Origin: Alisma plantago-aquatica
Taxonomy: Eukaryota > Streptophyta > Magnoliopsida > Alismatales > Alismataceae
Length of the DNA: 64,000 nt
Assembly: GCA_963693085.1 (NCBI GenBank)
Contig: OY856412.1
Location: 1,065,095,744 to 1,065,159,743 of the forward strand
Direction: 5' to 3'
Numbering within the stretch: position 1 is the first letter of the stretch; each line of letters opens with the position of its first letter. The notes under the pieces were generated by a model, which was given only the letters and a program-made list of their open reading frames with translations, did not search any database and was not told the origin of the DNA. Below, piece by piece: positions 1 to 11,219 of the stretch. The position numbers and the translations under genes are program-made.

Positions 1-224
1 TAGTTAATAATCAAATCATGTAAAAGTGTAGTATTATATGAAAGTTTATTGGTTTTGATTGGTCTAAGATGATTTGATGTCTTTATTTAGATGGGTCAAT
101 GCATATTCAACTGAATTCAGATCAAACCTTGATTATTTTCGAAGTTAGCTTTATTTTAGTTAGTTTTGGCCTTGTTTAGGTTTGGTTGGTCATATTTTAA
201 GTATATCTATATTTTTTATCTAAG

Positions 225-228
<4 letters not shown>

Positions 229-288
<60 letters not shown>
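229..288. repeat. (TA)n microsatellite
   Basis: About 30 uninterrupted TA dinucleotides. Confidence 0.95.
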
Positions 289-292
<4 letters not shown>

Positions 293-789
293 CAACATTT
301 GGTTGGATCAACTAGGTATTGGTCAATGTAGGTTCAGGTGAGTGGTGAGACTTTCATAACTCAAGTTCCAGTCAGGTTGGTCAGATCAGGCTTGATTATC
401 CTTATTCAAGTTGGGTCATATTAAAATCAAAATATCTGCAATTGATCTAACCAAAAATTGAATGACCAGGCATGTTGACCAACATAGTCTAACATGAATA
501 AGGACAACCCGACCTAACTTGAAAAAAATACAAGTTATGAAGAGCATGTGACTTCCTGACGTGCCACAAATGAGATTACTTAAAAGAAAACTATGGAACA
601 ATACTAAGCAAGTGGATTGCTAGAAAACACATGTAATTGAAACTATTTTCATTTAAGCACCATAAGATAAAATTTATTACATAGGAGTCCACAAGGCCTA
701 CCACACATAGGGCATAACATGTCACGTGGTACTTACATCACTGCATGTCAACATTCATGTCATCAACCTGCTACACATGATACCGGTTC

Positions 790-817
790 CACACACACAC
801 ACATATATATATGTATG

Positions 818-862
<45 letters not shown>
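790..862. repeat. compound (CA)n-(TA)n-(TGTA)n microsatellite
   Basis: A CA run passes into TA and TATG units and then a long TA run. The open frames across it are repeat artefacts. Confidence 0.9.
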
Positions 863-865
<3 letters not shown>

Positions 866-1227
866 TCTGTCATAACTACACAACCATGGAACACAGGACA
901 AAACCTTGTATTGATCACATATCCACAAAACATCTCAAAAAAAACACCCCAAGAACCCGAGTGTACAGGGACTACTCTAGGACTCTAGCACCAAAAGACT
1001 TGCAACACACCCAACCTTATTGGCTACTGATCTTGCTATTGCTCATCCTTAGCTGCACGAACTCTACCTGTTCGTGCATGGTCACCTAAAAGATGTGGAT
1101 ACTTATATGGTGAGATTAAATGTCCCAACGAGAGATATAACTCTCCACCAATTCTATTAAAGCACAAATAAGCTAAGTAGGTAAATCATCACAATAGAAA
1201 GATTGAGCAAATTCAATTAAATGATAT

Positions 1228-1232
1228 GCATT
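1228..1232. repeat. target-site duplication of element A, left copy
   Basis: The 5 bp before the LTR read gcatt. The 5 bp after the right LTR (13386-13390) read gtatt. One transition separates them, as expected for an old 5-bp LTR-element duplication. Confidence 0.7.
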
Positions 1233-2592
1233 TGATAGAGTTTTGCAACGCCACTAAAAATCTTAGAGATGATGAGTCTCTAAGTTTAGCCTTGCTTGTA
1301 TTATGGTAAGATCTCCACCCGCGTGTGCAAAGACACGCGAAAGTCTTATCGTAATATAGTTTAAGGGTCGAATCCACGGGACAACGGTCTTGTTTAGAGT
1401 TTAAACAAGATGGAAAACCTTTTAGCCTTACTTAACTACTTAAAGATTGATATTTAGACCGAAAGTTTGATTTGGTTGTTTAAACTAGATGCAAGGAAAG
1501 TAAAAGCAAGAAAGTAGAAACTAAGATTAGCAAATGATGATGGATCACTGGGGTGATGCGGGTATTCACCACCACTACACATGAATTGCACTTATACCAA
1601 ACATAGCAAAACTTGTAAGCAAGATACATGGATGGTGTACAATACCGATGTCTTATAGGATAAGAGTAATGCACGCATCCTTCATGGGTTGAGTAACTCT
1701 CATTCGGTATGTGTCTACGTGTCAATGAAGATATGTAGTCTCCGAAGAGAAAATCTTACTCAACCTCGTGAAACGTGCATCGAAAAACCAACAAGCGAGC
1801 GATAATTACCAAATCGATTAGCATCCTTATAGACTATCCCTCTTTCGAGGATATAGCTACGAGAAACGTGAGAGTGTTGCAACGTCAGCCATTCCCGAAT
1901 GAATGGTCAAGTACTTTGCACCACTCTCTCCTCAGAGTGTGTTCCTCGACCTGTCAAGGTTGCACTTTTGCACGTAAACGGATTCCATTTCATAGTACAA
2001 AAGTGCAACGATGGAGGTGAGTTTACTCCACTCCTTGGAAAGCATTCCTAGATACCGAAACGGGTGCGTGGTGGATACACACACCAGAAACCAACACTAA
2101 ATCGGTATTCGAGTCTCAAGAGCGGTCGTAGACAAACCACAACGAAAGACAATAGATGCATACAAGAACGCGGGCAACATCCAAGCTTGTATGAAACGAT
2201 TTAGTATTGAAATGAAATGATAACATCTTTTTAGTACAATATACAAAACATGGGCAGCGGGGCTAGTCCCCGCGCCCCAGTGAATGGAACTACTCGCTCC
2301 TCATAGAGGGAGCAACAAAGGAGGAGGCGAGAAGAGAGAGAAAGAACAACATCTCCACGGAGGAGGGAAGGTTGAACCCTTGGTGGAGAGAGCAATGATC
2401 TTCACCCTTTGTGGCTTGCTTGATGACGGATCTTCTCTTCTCACCTTCTTTGTTGATGAGAGTGAAGGTAGCTTGATGATGGGACGTGGATCTCAAACCG
2501 GCAGCCTTGGGGCGATGGATGGAATTGCTCTGGAACTAGAGAGGCAGCCTCTGGGCGTCTGAGATATCCCCCTTGGGAGGATCCTTGGGGTC

Positions 2593-2601
2593 TTATTTAT
2601 A
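2593..2601 (-). promoter_or_regulatory. TATA box in U3 of the 3' LTR, element A
   Basis: Minus-strand TATAAATAA, at the downstream edge of the repeat array, the usual position of the LTR core promoter. The same box is at 12585-12593 in the other LTR. Confidence 0.65.
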
Positions 2602-2615
2602 GGCCTTGAGTGAAG

Positions 2616-3150
2616 TCCAAACGGTTTGGAGACCGTTTGGACCTCAAGACCGTTTGGGGCCTCAAGACCGTTTGGACTGTGAGACCGTTTGGCTTCAATC
2701 GGTCTTGAGACCGTTTGGCTTCAAACAATCTTGAGACCGTTTGGCGTCAAACGGTCTTGAGACTGTATGAACTCCATGCGGTCTCAGGACCGTTTGGCTT
2801 CATGCGGTCTTGAGACCATTTGAACTCCATGCAGTTTCGGGACCGGTTGGCTTCATGCGGTCTTGGGACCGTTTGAACTCCATGTAGTCTCGGGACCTTT
2901 TGGCTTCATGCAGTCTTGGGACCGTTTGAACTCCATGCGGTCTCGGGACCGTTTGGCTTCATGCGGTCTTGGGACCGTTTGAACTCCATGCGGTCTCGGG
3001 ACCGTTTGGCTTCATGCGGTCTTGGGACCGTTTGAACTCCACGCGGTCTCGGGACCGTTTGGCTTCATGCGGTCTTGGGACCGTTTGAACTTCACGCGGT
3101 CTCGGGACCGTTTGGCTTCATGCGGTCTTGGGACCATTTGAATCCACTCG
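2616..3150. repeat. U3 tandem array with ACCGTTT cores (element A, left LTR)
   Basis: About 20 copies of a 26-27-bp unit built on gaccgtttgg / ccaaacggtc, alternating between cttcatgcggtcttggg and aactccatgcggtctcggg spacers. Most cores are inverted pairs (CGGTCT...GACCG). The array lies directly upstream of the TATA box on the element strand, so it occupies an enhancer position. Confidence 0.9.
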
Positions 3151-3340
3151 ATCTTGAGGCTGGGTTATTCTTTTATGATTTTTTTTGTGTTTTTTCTGCA
3201 AATATAAAAGGAAAAGTTAGTCTGATGGTGTATTTACAAAAAGGGGTAAAATTAGGATTATGTTATAGTTTAAACGTAAAAAAGAGTATGGAAAACTAAA
3301 GAAAAAGACTAAGATAATCGACTAAAATGGGAGGTTATCA

Positions 3341-3354
3341 CCCCACCTAACTTA
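3341..3354 (-). other. polypurine tract of element A
   Basis: Next to the 3' LTR the minus strand reads AAGTTAGGTGGGG, a purine-rich run at the position needed to prime plus-strand synthesis. Confidence 0.6.
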
Positions 3355-3667
3355 GAGTCTAGCTTGTCCTCAAGTTAGATAGAGCTGAGACATGTAATGC
3401 CGAGGCGATCTTATTTAGGATTTCCATACTCTTGCTTCAATTCTTGACCTGAGTTCCCCAGGAGTCATATCAAGGCTTATTGCATGTCTTGACTCTTTCG
3501 GATTTCGAGAGTTGCTTGGATCTCAGGTTCTTTCCGTATCTCAAAGTTTGCATTGGGACCACCTTTATTTTGTGCATGTTGTTGACTCTAATCAACTTTA
3601 TACCTCTCTAAAAAACCTACTGGAAGCTAGAGAGGGTATGAGGGTTGGCTAAAGGCTTTGAAGTGTA

Positions 3668-3690
3668 GCTCCCCCTTCAAGTGGGGGAGG
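3668..3690. other. short perfect hairpin
   Basis: CTCCCCC and GGGGGAG arms flank a 7-base loop. It lies near the 3' end of the element A transcript. No function is established. Confidence 0.5.
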
Positions 3691-3703
3691 GGCTGTCTAT
3701 GCT

Positions 3704-3902
3704 TTTTAGAATCTCACTACTGGGAACGACACATCTACCTTTATGAGGGCAGCTGAATGTACCGGTCGGGAGAGTCCTTTATGAGCCTTTCATATACTTG
3801 GAAACTTTAGGGTTTCACTACCGGGCGCGACACATATGCCTTTGTGAGGGCAGGGGAATGTGCCGGCCGGGTGAGACCTTCGTCAGTTCTTCATATAGAT
3901 CC
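3704..3902. repeat. tandem duplication, ~100 bp x 2
   Basis: Two diverged copies about 101 bp apart share cactac(t/c)ggg, cgacacat, cctttatgaggg and catata blocks. Confidence 0.7.
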
Positions 3903-4338
3903 TTATGCGTGGCAAAACTCTCATAATTTTATTCGTCTCTCTGGCTTTTATTCAATAACTCACAGGCTTGGGTTTTGGGATTTTTGAGAATTTATTTTGG
4001 GCGGCCATGCCTCTTTTATTTTGAAGAGGAAAGTTGTTCTTAAAGTTTTTCAACGTGCACTTATTTGGTTTGTGGTCCACTTGTAGAACCTTTTGATTTG
4101 GAAGTTGCATGATTTCCCTCTCATCCTCGAGATCTTGGCTTATTTCTGCCTTGATTTTGACCTGTGGAGAGTCAGATAAAGAATTGAAGCAAAAATATGG
4201 GATCAGTAGTGGGTGGAAATTGATAAATCGCCATTCGATGTCTAAGTGCTATTTACTTGTAGGGACTAACATGATTCTAGAGTTAGTTGAGGTGACCATT
4301 TTTTAAAATGAAATTAAGTAAAAAGAATTGTAAAAAGA

Positions 4339-4460
4339 ATTTTAAGAATAAAGAATTGTATGGAAAGTGTTAAAAGAAAAAGAAGTGTAGAAATTAGAAT
4401 TTTAAGAATAAGGAATTGTATGGAAAATGTTAAAAGAAAAAGAGAAGTGTAGAAATTGAT
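4339..4460. repeat. tandem duplication, 60 bp x 2
   Basis: Two near-identical A-rich copies start at 4339 and 4399 with attttaagaata and end with gtgtagaaatt. Confidence 0.8.
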
Positions 4461-4563
4461 ACCTAGCCATGGTCTAATGTACCCCCCCCCTAACTTATCA
4501 CACACTCTGTCCCCAGAGTGCCAAAGTGATAGGTTCAGAAGTCATTAGGACAAGGGCTGCAGG

Positions 4564-4650
4564 TTAAGCTAAATCTTCATTTGCCCCTGGAGAACGAAGT
4601 AGCTTGGAAGCGAACTGTCCTCGTAAAGTGTAGTAGTCCACGTCAGTCAT
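4564..4650 (-). CDS. 28-codon reading frame behind the internal TATA box
   Basis: ATG at 4650-4648 and TAA at 4566-4564 give 28 residues beginning MTDVDYYTLRG. It is the first ATG frame about 120 bp downstream of the internal TATA box of element A. I recognise no family, and a frame this short can arise by chance. Listed only because it lies in the leader of a possible internal transcript. Confidence 0.12.
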   Translation of the reverse strand: MTDVDYYTLRGQFASKLLRSPGANEDLA

Positions 4651-4772
4651 TTCCTCTACTGGTGGACGGGAGAGCGATTGCGCGGGAGCAACGGAAGCAG
4701 CAAGAAAGTTCTTCGCACAAGAGCTCTGGAGTTAGAAAGTTCGAAGAGAGAAAGACGAAGGGGTAGGGTTAA

Positions 4773-4780
4773 TATTTATA
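4773..4780 (-). promoter_or_regulatory. internal TATA box of element A
   Basis: Minus-strand TATAAATA directly downstream of the 4802-5093 repeat array, the same array-then-TATA order as in the LTRs. It may be a duplicated LTR promoter or an internal promoter for a lost 3' gene. Confidence 0.4.
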
Positions 4781-4801
4781 GGGAACGGTTGGTGACCCTT
4801 T

Positions 4802-5093
4802 GTATTCCAAGCGGTTTCGAGACCATTTGGTCCCAAACGGTTTGAAGACCGTTTGGTCCCAAACGGTTTCAAGACCGTTTGGTCCCAAATGGTTTGAAGA
4901 CCGTTAGATCCCAAACGGCTTCAAGACCGTTTGATCCCAAGCGGTTTCAAGACCGTTTGGTCCCAAGCGGTTTCAAGACTGTTTGGTCCCAAACGGTTTG
5001 AAGACCGTTTGGAGCCCAAACGGTTTCAAGACCGTTTGGTCCCAAACGGTTTGAGGACCGTTTGGCTCCAAAAACGGTTTCAGGACCGCTTGG
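4802..5093. repeat. internal tandem array, 26-bp AAACGGTTT...GACCGTTT units
   Basis: About 11 units of the type aaacggtttgaagaccgttt with ggtccc spacers. They share the core with the U3 arrays of elements A and B but sit between pol and the 3' LTR. Confidence 0.88.
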
Positions 5094-5300
5094 AAGGGCA
5101 AAGGCAAAAAGGTTTTTATATTTTTATGTTGTTTGTTTTTGATTATTTTTTTGTAGTTTTTGATTATGTAGATTTTTTTGTATTTTCTTAAGATAAAGCT
5201 AAGGAAAAATTAAAGAACAGAACATAGAGTAGAAATCTTGGGTTGCCTCCCAAGAAGCGCCTTGGTTTAACGTCGCTGGCTCGACAAAATACTGCTCCGG

Positions 5301-8300
5301 CTATGTTGATGTTATAGGATCTTGGATTTCTATAGTTTGTCTTGGTAATTTGTCTACTGGAGTGTAGTACTTCTTTAATCTATGACCATTGATGGTTCTT
5401 TCTCCCTCGTTATCATCAAAGATAATGACTGCTCCTGTCGGGTAAATATGTTTGATTGTGAAAGGCCCCGACCATTTTGTACGCAATTTTCTAGGAAATA
5501 GTTTCAGTCTGGAATTGAATAGGAGAACCTTATCTCTGATGATTATATCCTTTCTTTTTATGTGGCCATCATGCCACATCTTGGTTTGTTCTTTGTAAAT
5601 TCTGGCATTGTGGTATGATGTCATTCGCAGTTCTTCCAATTCCTGTAATTGAAGTTGTCTAGATTCACCAGCACTTTTGAGATCAAGATTCAATTGCTTG
5701 ATAGCCCACCAAGCTTTATGTTCTAATTCTACTGGTAGATGACACGACTTCCCATACACCAATAGAAACGGTGTTGTTCCAATTGGTGTTTTAAATGTTG
5801 TGCGATAGGCCCATAGAGCGTCAAGAAGTTTAGTAGACCAGTCTATGCGGTGCCTGTTAACAGTTTTTCCCAAAATAGCTTTGAGTTGCCTGTTAGAGAC
5901 TTCAACCTGCCCACAAGTCTGTGGGTGATAAGGTGTGGAAACTTTGTGATTGACACCATATTTTCTTAAAAGAGATTCGAAACTTCACTCCAGAAAATGA
6001 GATCCACCATCAGATATTATTGTTCTTGTAACGCCAAATCTGGGGAATATTATTTCTTTAAACATTTTGATGACTGGTTTGGAATCAGAGGAAGTGGTCG
6101 GTAGAGCTTCCACCCATTTTGAGACGTAGTCCACAGCAACTAGAATGTATGTGAATCTATAAGATGAGGGAAAGGGACCCATGTAATCTATTCCCCAAAC
6201 ATCAAAGAGTTAGACTTCTTGCCACATATTCAAAGGAATTTCGTTTCGTTTGGTTATTCCTCCGGAGAGTTGGCATTTGTCACATGATCGCACATATTCA
6301 TGTGCATCCTTTGCAATGGTTGGCCAGTAAAAACCGGATTGAAGAATTTTAAGAGTGGTTTTCTTAGAGCTCATGTGCCCCCCAGTAGGGCCTGAGTGAC
6401 AATGCTCTAAAACTGGGATGATTTCTGTTTCTGGAATGCATCGGTGAAAGAGTCCATCAGCGCATAAGCGGAATAGGTACGACTCATCCCAGAAATACTG
6501 CTTAGCGTCGTGAAGGAATTTCTTTTTGTCATGATATGATGCAGACGGATGGATGATTCATGTTGCCAAATAATTCACAATGTCGACATACCAAGGAAAA
6601 CCAGTAGTAATCTTCATTAGTTGATCATCTGGTAAGGAGTCTTGTATGGGTAATTCATTAGAGTCTTTAACTTCAATGCGACTGAGGTGATCTGCGACGA
6701 CATTTTCAACCCCGCTTTTGTCTGTAATCTCTAGATCAAATTCCTGAAGCATTAACACCCATCTGATAAGTCGGGGTTTAGCATCTTGTTTTTGGATCAA
6801 GTATCGTATAGCAGAATGGTCAGTATATACTATGACTTTTGATCCTATTAGGTAAGACCGAAATTTTTCAAAAGCATAGATAACTGCCAAAAACTCTTTT
6901 TCAGTAGTAGTATAATTCTTTTGTGCCTCATCAAGCGTCTTGGAGACATAATATATAACATGAGGCTTTTTGTCGATCCTTTGTCCAAGAACTGCCCCTA
7001 TAGCATAATCACTAGCGTCACACATAATTTCAAAAGGTTGTGACCAGTCAGGAGCTCTTAGAATAGGGGCAGAGATAAGGGCATTCTTTAGAGTCGTGAA
7101 GCTATTAAGGCATTCTTGGTCAAAAATAAAATCTGCTTCTTTGGTCAGCAAGTGAGTCATCGGCTTTGCTATCTTTGAGAAATCTTTTATAAATCTTCTG
7201 TAGAATCCTGCATGACCAAGGAATGCCCTGACTCCTTTGACGTCTTTAGGTGGAGTTAGCTTTGAGATGACGTCGACCTTTGCTTTATCTACTTCAATCC
7301 CTTTTTCACTTACTCGATGTCCTAAGACCACACCTTCAGTCACCATAAAATGACATTTTTCCTAATTCAAGATCAGGTTGGTGTCTTCACATCTTTGTAA
7401 GACTTTTCCTAGATTAAATAAACAGTTGTCAAAAGAATCTCTGTATACAGAAAAATCATCCATGAAGACTTCCATGATAGATTATGTTAGTCCGGCGAAG
7501 ATAGCAGTCATACATCTTTGGAAGGTTGCGGGTGCGTTGCATAATCCGAAAGGCATTCTTCGGAAGGCATATGTTCCAAAGGACAAGTGAAGGTTGTTTT
7601 TTCTTGGTCTTCAGGATGGATTGGAATTTGGTAAAATCCTGAATATCCATCAAGGTAACAGAAAAATTTTTGGTGGGCGAGACGTTCGAGAACTTCATCC
7701 AAAAAGGGCAGGGGGAAATGATCCTTCATTGTTGCTTTATTAAGTTTTCTGTAGTCTATGCACATTCTCCACCCAGTTACTGTTCTAGTGGGTACCAGTT
7801 CATTCTTATCATTAAGAACAAAAGTGGTCCCCCCTTTTTTAGGGACCACCTGCACGGGGCTTACCCATTGAGAATCCGAGATTGGGTAGATGATACCTGC
7901 CTTCAGAAGTTTGAGAACCTCGATATGCGAACTACTTCCTTGAGATTAGGGTTCAACTTCCTTTGATGTTCCCTCAATGGTTTGAATTCTTCCACCATAG
8001 GCAATTTGTGCATGCATAAAGCTGGGTTTATACCAGTCAAGTCAGTCATCTTATATCCGATAGCTTTCTTGTGTTTCTTCAACTCATCAAGAAGTCTGTT
8101 TTCTTGGTCTTCTTCCAGAGTAGAGTTGATGATTACTGGGCAAAGTTTCTCGTTGTCAAGGAAGACATGTTTGAGTCCCTCGGGTAAGGCCTTCAATTCA
8201 GGAGCCTTAGGTGGCTCTGTTGCTCCTATAACGGTGACAGCCTTGAGTTCTTCAAAGGTGGCTGCTGGGGCTTCTTCAACTTTTTCTAAGTATTGAAGGC

Positions 8301-8625
8301 ATTGTTGCACTAGTTCATTTGCCAAAAATTCTACTTCCGGGTTTGTCAAGGAACTTTCCAACTCATCGGAGGGTTCGGACATTTCTATGTGGGACATTTG
8401 GTCTATAGCATCTAGGAGAAAAACTTCCTCTTGAATGCTTGGTCCTTTCATGCTGTTAAGGACTCTGAATTGAAAAGCTTCCTTCCCAAGTCTCAGGATA
8501 ATCGTTCCTGCTTCTACATCGATGAGTGCTCGAGAGGTAGCTAGGAAGGGTCTTCCGAAGATTATTGGGTATCTTAGATCTTCTTTTATGTCCATAATAA
8601 CGAAATCGCATGGGACATAAGATTT
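5301..8625 (-). pseudogene. pol of element A: end of protease, RT, RNase H, integrase (frame broken)
   Basis: Order on the minus strand: spacer after protease (8595-7903), reverse transcriptase (about 7900-7340), RNase H (7346-6560) and integrase (about 6500-5700), ending at TAA 5301. RT shows YLDGYSGF and the FMDD catalytic box (Asp codons 7460-7455). RNase H keeps CDASDYA and [10 protein letters not shown]. Integrase keeps the HHCC zinc finger, ISDGGSHF and the GQVEVSN glutamate. Breaks: one-base losses near 8626, 7927 and 7588, and stop codons in the RT thumb (two), after RNase H near 6557, before the integrase core near 6213 and inside the core near 5985. Catalytic residues are thus kept although the frame is lost. 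The enzyme copied element RNA to DNA and inserted it; this copy cannot make it. Confidence 0.88.
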
Positions 8626-11051
8626 GCCCCTATCCTGACGGGTATATCTTCAATAATTCCAAGGGGAGCAGTTATGGTGGAGTCGGCTAACTGAATTGTC
8701 ATTGACGTAGGTAACAAATCAGTGAAGCCTAATCTTTTACACATAGAAAAGGGCATGATGGATATACTCTCTCCTAGATCTGCTAATCCCTTTTTACTGG
8801 ATCCATTTCCAATCGAACACTGAATACCGAAGGAAGCTAGGTCCTTCTTTTTCTTTGGCATTTTGTAAAGCAGAATATCTGATGTGGTCTGAGCTAGTTT
8901 CACTGTTTCATGCTCTTGTGTCATATATTTTCTCGACAGCAGGGTTTTCAGGTATTTGGCCCAAGCGGGCACTTCAGAAAGAGCATCCAGAAATGGGATA
9001 TCGATGTACAGTTTCTTCATAGCGTCTTTAAATTTCTGGAACCTAGTGTCCATTTTGGTTCCTTTCAGCCTGTCCAGATAAGGAATTCTAAGTGGGGCTT
9101 CTGGCATAGGTCCCTTTTCTTTTTCTCTTTCAGTAATTTTAGTGGATTTTTCCTTTTCATGAGTTGAGCTTTCTGTTGGTGAAGGAATAGCTACATCATC
9201 ATCATCATGGATGATTATACTGGTATCAGGAAGGACACGACCAGACCTTATGGTGATAGGATTCAGTTGCTCAGGTCTATTTTGGTCATGCCTTGGGTTT
9301 GCCTCTGGTTGCCCAGCGAAGGTGCCTGCTGGTAGTTTCAATTGAGCAGCAATTTGTGCTAATTGGGCCTCCACAGCCTTTTGTTGAGCCTGCTGGTTCG
9401 CAAGCATGGTTTGCTGGGACTGTAGCATTTGCCTAATCAAAGATATTTCATCAGATGGTTGGGGAGGAGCACTCCTCTGTTGATATTGAGTGACTTGTTG
9501 CCCCTGGGGTTGCTGTGGAGGTGCTGTCAACTGCGGTTGTTGTGGCTGCTGCAACTGAGGTTGTTGCAGTTGTGGGTGCAGTCCTGAGTATTGATAAGAG
9601 GGATTCCTAGGATAATTGGATCGTTGGGACCCATTTCTATAATTCCCTTGATTTTGGGCGAAGTTATTCTGAAATCCTGGTGGTTTTTTGCTGAAAGATC
9701 CACCTTGCGTCTGTTGTTGAGGATTGGCAGTTCCTGCAGGATTTCCATATTGGAAACTCGGGTGATTTCTTGGTTTGTCAGGATTGTAATACACTTGGCC
9801 AGGTATTGAGTGAATGGAGTTAACTTGCTCCGGCATTTGGTCTTCGGGATGTTCAATAGTGGGTTCATATTGCGGCACTGGTGGTTGTAAATCCATCATA
9901 ACATTGTATAACACGCCACATGATAATGTGGGATGATCAGATGCATGACAGGCTTCACAAGTTCCGGTAGCAGCTTTCACTTGTTGAACCTGAGAGCTTT
10001 TCTTCTTTTCGTACTCTCTGAAAGAAGTTTCGAGAGCTTGTTGCTTGTTAGCAATAGTCTTCAGGGCCTCAGCAATAGCCTTGAGTTCCATGGATTCTTC
10101 AGCTTTGTAAACTTTAAGAACTCCCTTGGTGTGATTAGATGACCTTCCCCAATTAGATTGGTTCTCGGCCCCTATCGTAACTATGTTCCAAGCATCTTCA
10201 TAATTCTTTCTCATAAAGTTTCCTCCAGATGAGGAATCTAAAAATTGCTTAATATCATCACTTAATCCTCTATAGAATGTTTCTATCAGTTGGTTTTGAG
10301 ATATGCCATGGTGAGGGCACTTCCTCAAGAGTTCCTTGAATCTTTCCCAAGATTCCGCAAGTGTTTCTCCAGGCAGTTGGGTAAAGTGATTTATTTGGCC
10401 TCTAATCTCATAGGTAAGCGAAGGTGGAAAGAATTTCTCAAGAAATTTTTCTTCTAAAGGAGTCCAAGTAGTGATGATAGGGTGCCTATCTAAAGCATTG
10501 TACCAGCTTAAAGCTCTCCCAGACAAGGTGAAGTGGAAGAGGTGTAACATTATAGCTTCAAGGGCAACTCCTTCTTGAGGTACAAGTCGGCAGAGTGACT
10601 TGAATCTCTTAAGATGATCCATGCAATCATCTCCCGGTCCTCCAGAGAAAGAAATGCCCTGCATTATCTGGATCCATTGCGTCCGAATTTTGAAGTTTGG
10701 AATGTTGATAATTGGTGGTCGGACTGGGTGATCATCTTCATAATTCTTTGGGACTGTGTAATCTCAAAGTTGCTTACTTCTTAATGCTAATTGAGCAACA
10801 TCATTCTCGGCTTGGATGTGAGCTTGTTCCTCATCTCGAATCTCGGCTTGCACTTGAGTACGAGTGTCCGCAATTAGTTGTGCTCGTTGGGCTGCTAAGG
10901 CAGTGTTAACTCTTTCCACCATGAGGCGTTGCTCGTCAGCCATCTGTCTGGCTCTTAGGCGATTAAGTCTGATCCTTCATTGGAAACTTCTTTCTACCTC
11001 AGAGTCGTACTCTGGCTCAGGGGAGAATCCGATGCGATGCGGGGTTAGCAT
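8586..11051 (-). pseudogene. gag-protease of element A (two premature stops)
   Basis: Gag forms the retroelement particle. The open part from 10664 codes 692 residues with the Athila gag core (LSWYNALDRHP, EKFFPPSLTYEIRGQINHF, KCPHHGISQNQLIETFYRGL), a CEACH...C zinc-binding patch, a Gln/Pro-rich stretch and, at the C terminus, an aspartic-protease region (LADLGESISIMPF). The true frame begins upstream at ATG 11051-11049 and is interrupted by TGA at 10979-10977 and 10766-10764. Both fit CGA-to-TGA changes when compared with gag of element B. The protease motif has Glu where B has Ala (DLGE versus DLGA). Gag and protease run in one frame up to the frameshift near 8626. Confidence 0.88.
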
Positions 11052-11201
11052 ACACGTTTTCTACCTGAGTAGAAAGAAAGTCACACGTTAAGATGATGAA
11101 AGAAAACGAAGAAAACAAGAAGATTTGGAGTAGTTATCAAGAAAAAGTGTAAAATCCTAATCAACCAAGAAGTTGTTAAGTAAAAGCTAAAACGTTCCGT
11201 T

Positions 11202-11219
11202 GTCCCGGCAACGGCGCCA
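11202..11219 (-). other. primer-binding site of element A (tRNA-Asp)
   Basis: Plus-strand gtcccggcaacggcgcca equals the 3' end of plant tRNA-Asp with one C missing, 5 bp from the 5' LTR. The intact form is in element B. Confidence 0.85.

Larger units (their letters stand above)
1..1227. other. AT-rich intergenic flank
   Basis: No reading frame here looks like a gene; the short open frames are low-complexity. Apart from two microsatellites I see nothing recognisable before the LTR of element A. Confidence 0.6.
1233..3340 (-). repeat. 3' LTR of element A
   Basis: 2108 bp, direct copy of 11225-13385. Starts tgatagag and ends ggttatca on the plus strand, so it reads TGATAACC...CA on the element strand. 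It holds a U3 repeat array, a TATA box, and an R/U5 part containing the CGAATCCACGGGAC motif. Confidence 0.93.
3355..5300 (-). other. non-coding interior between pol and 3' LTR of element A
   Basis: In env-carrying Athila elements this is where an env-like gene would lie. No long frame exists here. The stretch contains a hairpin, two short tandem duplications, a second purine-tract-like motif near 4485-4500, and an LTR-like block with TATA box and repeat array (4773-5093). Confidence 0.6.

Noticed and set aside
719..1089. Two overlapping frames of about 90 residues
   Set aside because: They run through a CA/TA microsatellite and give Tyr-Ile repeats; no gene signal.
3355..5300. env-like gene of an Athila element
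   Set aside because: No frame over about 90 residues and none with signal or membrane segments on the element strand.
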